10,499 nt of DNA from Pseudomonadota bacterium (GTDB lineage: Bacteria; Pseudomonadota; Gammaproteobacteria; Enterobacterales; Enterobacteriaceae), in contig JAEYFY010000223.1 of NCBI GenBank assembly GCA_023454395.1, forward strand, positions 1-10,499. The letters run 5' to 3'. Positions 7,104 to 10,499 of this stretch are shown here, piece after piece. How positions within the stretch are numbered: the first letter of the stretch is position 1; each line of letters opens with the position of its first letter. The position numbers and the translations under genes were made by a program. The notes beneath the pieces were generated by a model. The model had not been told where the DNA came from. It saw only the letters and a list, made by a program, of their open reading frames with translations, and made no database searches.

Positions 7104-8612
7104 ATGATCGATTTTAAGCTGAAGTTAAATTATCAACGCAAATATAACAGCAGTGATATCGATATTAACGATGAAGTACAGATTTCTCGTCAGTTTGAAA
7201 GTGATCGTGGACGTATTATTAACTCAGCCGCCATTCGTCGTTTACAACAAAAAACACAAGTCTTTCCCCTAGAGCAAAATTCTGCTGTACGCAGCCGTCT
7301 TACTCATTCTCTTGAAGTTCAACAAATTGGGCGTTATATCGCTAAGCAAATTATTGGTGAATTAAAAAAACAAAATAAGCTTGAAGAATATGGTTTAAGT
7401 GATCGTATTGATAGTTTAGAAAGCTTAATTGAGATGGCGTGTTTAATGCACGATATTGGTAATCCACCGTTTGGTCATTTTGGTGAAGCCGCGATTAAGC
7501 ATTGGTTTGAAAAAGTATTATCACCAGAGGCGACAGCCGAATTTGACAGTTGTCCTTTTATTCCTATGCAGTATTCAGCTAAAGTGCAATTAAATGAATT
7601 GCGACAAACTTTACGCCAAGATTTATGCCAGTTTGAAGGAAATGCTCAAGCTATTCGAATGGCGCACCATCTTCTTAAATTGAATTTAACCTATGCGCAA
7701 ATTGGCTGTGTATTAAAATATACCCGACCTGCTTATTGGCAAGGTGAAGTCCCCAAAGAATATAGCTATTTAATGAAAAAACCGGGGTATTACTGGTCTG
7801 AATTAGCATTTGTAAAAGAAGTACAAGAAAAATTAGATATGGGCGAATTTTGTCGCTTTCCTCTTACTTATATTATGGAAGCTGCCGACGACATCTCTTA
7901 TTGCATTGCAGATTTAGATGACGCGGTAGAAAAGGGAATTTTTGATATCAACCGTCTTGTTCAGCTTTTACGTGATGCATGGCGTGAAAATGGTGATGTA
8001 GCCGAAGGTGATTTATTCGATATTACTGTGGGTCGTGCTTATAAAAAAGTCGATCAAAATGAAGCTAAACGCAGTATGCAAGATCAGTTTTTTATGTATT
8101 TACGAGTTTATATTACAGGAAAATTAGTTCCTTATACGGCGTACCGTTTTATAAAAAATTTACCACAAGTGTATGAAGGTCGCTTTAATCATGCCTTGCT
8201 TGAAGGAAATAGTGCGGAACATCGTTTATTAACGACATTAAAAAGTGTCGCTAAAAAATGGGTATTTAGCCATCCTGAAGTCGAAGAGCTTGAGATGAAA
8301 GGATATCGCGTGATCAGTGGATTACTTGATATCTATAAGCCCTTGCTTTTATTATCAACTGAAGATTTTTTAAGATTGCATAAATATAACGAACATCCTA
8401 AATATGTTATTGAGACGCGTTTATATCATAAGCTTTCTGTTAAACATAAACTGGCTTATAACGAGATGTTAGAAAAGCTAGATGATATAAATACTGAAAG
8501 AGGAAAAATTTTAGAGTTTTATTATCGAACAAGATTAATTCAAGATTATATCAGTGGAATGACTGATCATTATGCTTATGAAGAATATAGAAAATTAATG
8601 GTTTGTGATTAA
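7104..8612 (+). CDS. dgt: Deoxyguanosinetriphosphate triphosphohydrolase (dGTPase)
   Basis: Cytoplasmic HD-family enzyme that cleaves dGTP to deoxyguanosine and tripolyphosphate, lowering the dGTP pool and affecting replication fidelity and phage growth. The product is 502 residues, close to the 505 of E. coli Dgt. Metal-binding HD residues are visible: His68 in RLTHSLEV, His116-Asp117 in [16 protein letters not shown] (His125 follows), and the later Asp in [10 protein letters not shown] (262-263). The N-terminal [24 protein letters not shown] block and the C-terminal [14 protein letters not shown] are typical of the enterobacterial type. An AGAGGA Shine-Dalgarno precedes the ATG at 7104. It is divergent from mtnN. 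In E. coli the next gene is degP; here it is rlmD after an AT-rich gap, so the neighbourhood has been rearranged relative to E. coli. Confidence 0.96.
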   Translation: MIDFKLKLNYQRKYNSSDIDINDEVQISRQFESDRGRIINSAAIRRLQQKTQVFPLEQNSAVRSRLTHSLEVQQIGRYIAKQIIGELKKQNKLEEYGLSDRIDSLESLIEMACLMHDIGNPPFGHFGEAAIKHWFEKVLSPEATAEFDSCPFIPMQYSAKVQLNELRQTLRQDLCQFEGNAQAIRMAHHLLKLNLTYAQIGCVLKYTRPAYWQGEVPKEYSYLMKKPGYYWSELAFVKEVQEKLDMGEFCRFPLTYIMEAADDISYCIADLDDAVEKGIFDINRLVQLLRDAWRENGDVAEGDLFDITVGRAYKKVDQNEAKRSMQDQFFMYLRVYITGKLVPYTAYRFIKNLPQVYEGRFNHALLEGNSAEHRLLTTLKSVAKKWVFSHPEVEELEMKGYRVISGLLDIYKPLLLLSTEDFLRLHKYNEHPKYVIETRLYHKLSVKHKLAYNEMLEKLDDINTERGKILEFYYRTRLIQDYISGMTDHYAYEEYRKLMVCD

Positions 8613-8618
8613 TTTGTA

Positions 8619-8678
8619 ATCATTAAGAAAAGCGCTATCTAATTGATTGGTGATAAAATTTAGACTTTTCTTAGTGAT
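8619..8678. repeat. 14-bp inverted repeat downstream of dgt
   Basis: ATCATTAAGAAAAG (8619-8632) pairs with CTTTTCTTAGTGAT (8665-8678), 13 Watson-Crick pairs and one G-T wobble, across a 32-base loop. It begins seven bases after the dgt stop. There is no T tract directly after either arm, so it may be an RNA 3'-end stabilising structure or a remnant of a palindromic element rather than a standard terminator. Confidence 0.5.
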
Positions 8679-8854
8679 AATAAAGATTTATTAAAATAAC
8701 AGAAAATAGATGTTATTAATTGTAAATATATTCAATATAAAAGTTATATATAATATTTGTTAGTTATAGAACAATATAAAATCCATAAAGTGAGAGTCTT
8801 AGGTTGTTATCATTAAAAGTTTTCTCAATTTAACAAAAATATTGCTTATATCAG

Positions 8855-8884
8855 TTAAGTAAATAACTTGTTCGATGTTATACT
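8855..8884 (+). promoter_or_regulatory. Extended -10 promoter for rlmD
   Basis: TGTTATACT (8876-8884) is an extended -10 (TGn plus TATACT, five of six). A weak -35, TTAAGT (8855-8860), lies 18 bases upstream. It predicts a start near 8891 and a leader of about 110 bases before the rlmD ATG at 9002. Confidence 0.55.
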
Positions 8885-8890
8885 CTCTCC

Positions 8891-8974
8891 ATGTTTTCTT
8901 CTGAAATGCATAGTCATTCATGTAACGCTGAAAAACATACAGCGTATCCTAAAGCGATGTCATTTCACTGTTAA
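8891..8974 (+). CDS. Possible 27-codon small ORF in the rlmD leader (doubtful)
   Basis: An open frame from ATG 8891 to TAA 8972-8974 encodes a His/Cys-containing peptide (MFSSEMHSHSCNAEKH at its start). It has no Shine-Dalgarno, but its ATG falls at the start point predicted from the extended -10, so it could be a leaderless leader peptide. It could equally be chance; length alone does not support it. Conservation of the frame in related genomes would decide. Confidence 0.15.
   Translation: MFSSEMHSHSCNAEKHTAYPKAMSFHC
8925..8945 (+). other. Small hairpin in the rlmD leader
   Basis: ACGCTG (8925-8930) is perfectly complementary to CAGCGT (8940-8945) with a nine-base loop AAAAACATA. It stands out for its GC content within an AT-rich leader. 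No T tract follows, so it is not a terminator. Confidence 0.35.
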
Positions 8975-9001
8975 TCCGTCATTGATACTTAATTTAATAC
9001 T

Positions 9002-10327
9002 ATGGTGCAGTTTTATTCCCCTAAAAAACGTCCTGTGAAAAAACAGGTAACAACTCTGGAAGTGACCGCCAGTGCATTGGATGCAAATGGTCAAGGTATT
9101 GCTCACGCTGAGGGCAAAACGATTTTTGTAAAAGGACTACTCCCACAAGAAACTGCTCGTATTCGTTTAACAGAAGAAAAGCGCCAGTTTGCTAAAGGCG
9201 AAGTTATTAAGCGTTTGACTACTAGTGAACAGCGTATAGCGCCTCATTGTGAATATTATGAGCGTTGTGGCGGGTGTCAGCAGCAGCATGTGCCCATTGC
9301 GCTACAGCGCACAACCAAAGCCGGTGTGTTATCGCACCTTATTAAGCGTGAAACGGGGGTGATTATTTCAGCCGAGCCTGTGATTGCGGGGGCTGAATAT
9401 GGTTATCGTCGTAGAGCAAGATTGGGATTACGTTATCAACCTGAAAAAGGGTTGGTGATGGGGTTTCGTCAAGAGCGCTCTAATGATTTGGTCATGATAA
9501 AAAAATGCCCAGTATTAAAGCCACAGCTCAATGATTTATTGTCTCCTCTTTGGACATACCTTAAAAATTTAATATCAGTACGTGATTTAGGGCATGTTGA
9601 AATGGTACTCGCTGATAATGGGCCGCTGGTTATTTTACGCCATTTATCGCCATTGCCTGAGAGTGATAAACAGAGTTTGAGTGATTTCTCTCAAACTCAT
9701 CAAGTTACGATGTATCTTGCAGGTGATAATAGCGAGATAGCACGATTAACTTCAATTGAGAAGGAACCCTTCTATCAAATAGAAGGTCTTAATTTACGTT
9801 TTGCACCCACTGATTTTATTCAAGTGAATGATGAAATAAATCCTAAGATGGTTGCTCAAGCCATTAAGTGGCTTGATTTATCGCCAGAAGATCGCGTATT
9901 AGATCTGTTTTGCGGTATGGGAAATTTTACCTTACCTATCGCAAAACACGTGAGTGAAGTGGTGGGTATAGAAGGTGTACCCGCACTGGTTGAAATGGCG
10001 AAACAGAATGCAGAACTGAACCAATTAGGTAATGCGCATTTTTGGCATGCAGATTTATCGGCTGATTTTTCTGCGATGTCGTGGGCGAAAGAAGGGTTTA
10101 ACAAAGTGTTGTTAGATCCTGCAAGGGCAGGGGCTTTGGAGGTAATGTCACATATTGTGAAGTTATCCGCAGAAAAAATCGTGTATGTCTCCTGTAATCC
10201 GACCACGTTAGCCAGAGATAGTAAGATATTATTAGATTCTGGATATCAGCTAACCAGTTTAAAAATGTTGGATATGTTTCCACAAACGGGTCATCTGGAA
10301 TCAATGGCACTGTTTAGTCGAAAATAA
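9002..10327 (+). CDS. rlmD: 23S rRNA (uracil-1939-C5)-methyltransferase RlmD
   Basis: SAM-dependent, iron-sulfur enzyme (formerly RumA) that methylates U1939 of 23S rRNA. The 441-residue product shows an N-terminal TRAM domain (about 12-72), the 4Fe-4S ligands Cys83, Cys89, Cys92 and Cys169 ([13 protein letters not shown] and KKCPVLKP), the SAM-binding motif [10 protein letters not shown] at 301-310, LDPARAG at 371-377, the catalytic nucleophile Cys398 in [11 protein letters not shown] and Glu433 in GHLESM. The [10 protein letters not shown] start aligns with MAQFYSAKRR of the E. coli protein, fixing the ATG at 9002 even though no Shine-Dalgarno sequence is visible upstream. relA follows, as in E. 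coli. The last codons and stop are the first copy of a 16-base tandem repeat that continues into the intergenic region. Confidence 0.97.
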   Translation: MVQFYSPKKRPVKKQVTTLEVTASALDANGQGIAHAEGKTIFVKGLLPQETARIRLTEEKRQFAKGEVIKRLTTSEQRIAPHCEYYERCGGCQQQHVPIALQRTTKAGVLSHLIKRETGVIISAEPVIAGAEYGYRRRARLGLRYQPEKGLVMGFRQERSNDLVMIKKCPVLKPQLNDLLSPLWTYLKNLISVRDLGHVEMVLADNGPLVILRHLSPLPESDKQSLSDFSQTHQVTMYLAGDNSEIARLTSIEKEPFYQIEGLNLRFAPTDFIQVNDEINPKMVAQAIKWLDLSPEDRVLDLFCGMGNFTLPIAKHVSEVVGIEGVPALVEMAKQNAELNQLGNAHFWHADLSADFSAMSWAKEGFNKVLLDPARAGALEVMSHIVKLSAEKIVYVSCNPTTLARDSKILLDSGYQLTSLKMLDMFPQTGHLESMALFSRK

Positions 10328-10360
10328 GTTTAGTCGAAAATAAATTTGGTCGAAAATAAA
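10313..10360 (+). repeat. Three tandem 16-bp repeats at the 3' end of rlmD
   Basis: Copies are TTTAGTCGAAAATAAG (10313-10328), TTTAGTCGAAAATAAA (10329-10344) and TTTGGTCGAAAATAAA (10345-10360). The first encodes the final Phe-Ser-Arg-Lys and stop of RlmD. A degenerate echo (TCGCAAATAAG) ends at 10389. The unit is not a multiple of three, so the copies place stop codons in successive frames. Confidence 0.85.
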
Positions 10361-10402
10361 CAGTTAGCCAGTAATAAGTCGCAAATAAGATTTATACCGT
10401 GT

Positions 10403-10410
10403 AGGGAGAG
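10403..10410 (+). promoter_or_regulatory. relA ribosome binding site
   Basis: AGGGAGAG lies three bases before the relA ATG, with its AGGGAG core five bases away. It is the strongest Shine-Dalgarno in the right part of the window, in contrast to rlmD, which has none visible. Confidence 0.7.
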
Positions 10411-10413
10411 AAT

Positions 10414-10499
10414 ATGGTTGCAGTAAGAAGTGCTCACTTAACACCTGCAGGAGAGTTTGCTGTTGATAAATGGGTCAACAGCTTGAACTTAACCCATGT
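10414..10499 (+). CDS. relA: GTP pyrophosphokinase RelA, N-terminal fragment cut by the window edge
   Basis: The first 28 codons of the ribosome-associated (p)ppGpp synthetase of the stringent response. The visible start, MVAVRSAHL followed by AGEF and DKWVNSL, matches the conserved opening of enterobacterial RelA (MVAVRSAH...AGEF...KW). The pseudo-hydrolase, synthetase, TGS and ACT domains lie beyond the window. The gene follows rlmD at an 86-base interval in the same orientation, as in E. coli. The call rests on the N-terminal signature plus synteny; there is no sign of damage in the part seen. Confidence 0.9.
   Translation, partial: MVAVRSAHLTPAGEFAVDKWVNSLNLTH

Larger units (their letters stand above)
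8613..9001. other. AT-rich gene-poor spacer between dgt and rlmD
   Basis: 389 bases with no convincing gene. The first part is extremely AT-rich: hand counts give about 18% GC at 8641-8700 and 12% at 8701-8760. It holds a long inverted repeat just after dgt, a run of alternating A/T near 8740-8760, an extended -10 promoter near 8879, a short GC-rich hairpin and a 27-codon open frame in the rlmD leader. No tRNA, IS or att signature is seen. Confidence 0.7.

Noticed and set aside
8720..8790. Possible promoter and small RNA in the A/T-only tract (TATAAT at 8749)
   Set aside because: A perfect -10 is expected by chance in DNA this AT-rich; no -35 at proper spacing and no terminator downstream were found.
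9856..10206. Long open frame on the - strand inside rlmD
   Set aside because: It is fully antisense to a well-conserved enzyme gene, with no ribosome binding site or recognisable protein features; it reflects codon bias of rlmD.
1..10499. CRISPR array, tRNA, transposase or phage attachment site
   Set aside because: Apart from the 16-base tandem repeat there are no regularly spaced repeats, no tRNA-like cloverleaf, no transposase or integrase frame, and no flanking direct repeats around the T6SS cassette that I could see.

Overview
The window looks like a chromosomal segment of a low-GC member of the Enterobacterales. Proteus or a close relative in the Morganellaceae fits best. Housekeeping proteins match the E. 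coli MtnN, BtuF, Dgt, RlmD and RelA families closely, base composition is AT-rich throughout, and Proteus is known for scattered type VI secretion (T6SS) vgrG-effector operons. The genus is inferred from composition and family resemblance, not from a database search.

Left part (48-5258, + strand): a complete auxiliary T6SS cassette. The order is vgrG (spike), a DUF4123 adaptor, a 609-residue polymorphic-toxin effector, and a small immunity candidate. Each of the three junctions is a 4-base ATGA stop/start overlap, so the four proteins are probably translationally coupled. The effector has no PAAR domain. It has an S-type-pyocin-like middle region and a C-terminal domain of about 130 residues with a Cys-His-Asp arrangement like transglutaminase or papain-fold toxins. 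The immunity candidate has no signal peptide, which points to a cytoplasmic target. Base composition falls from about 45% GC in the vgrG core to 20-30% GC in the immunity gene, as expected when a conserved core carries an exchangeable payload.

Middle part (5349-8612): housekeeping genes. btuF (periplasmic B12-binding protein) and mtnN (MTA/SAH nucleosidase) lie on the - strand in the same relation as in E. coli. They are separated here by a long, well-formed hairpin with a U tract immediately before the btuF ribosome binding site. dgt (dGTPase) diverges from mtnN across a 127-base spacer that holds a good promoter.

Right part (8613-10499): a very AT-rich, gene-poor spacer of 389 bases with an inverted repeat and an extended -10 promoter. 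It is followed by rlmD (23S rRNA U1939 methyltransferase) and the first 28 codons of relA (ppGpp synthetase). The end of rlmD carries a 16-base tandem triplication that repeats its last codons and stop.

The candidate novel system is the effector/immunity pair at 2965-5258. The T6SS context is strong. The biochemical activity of the toxin tip and the identity of its target are unknown.
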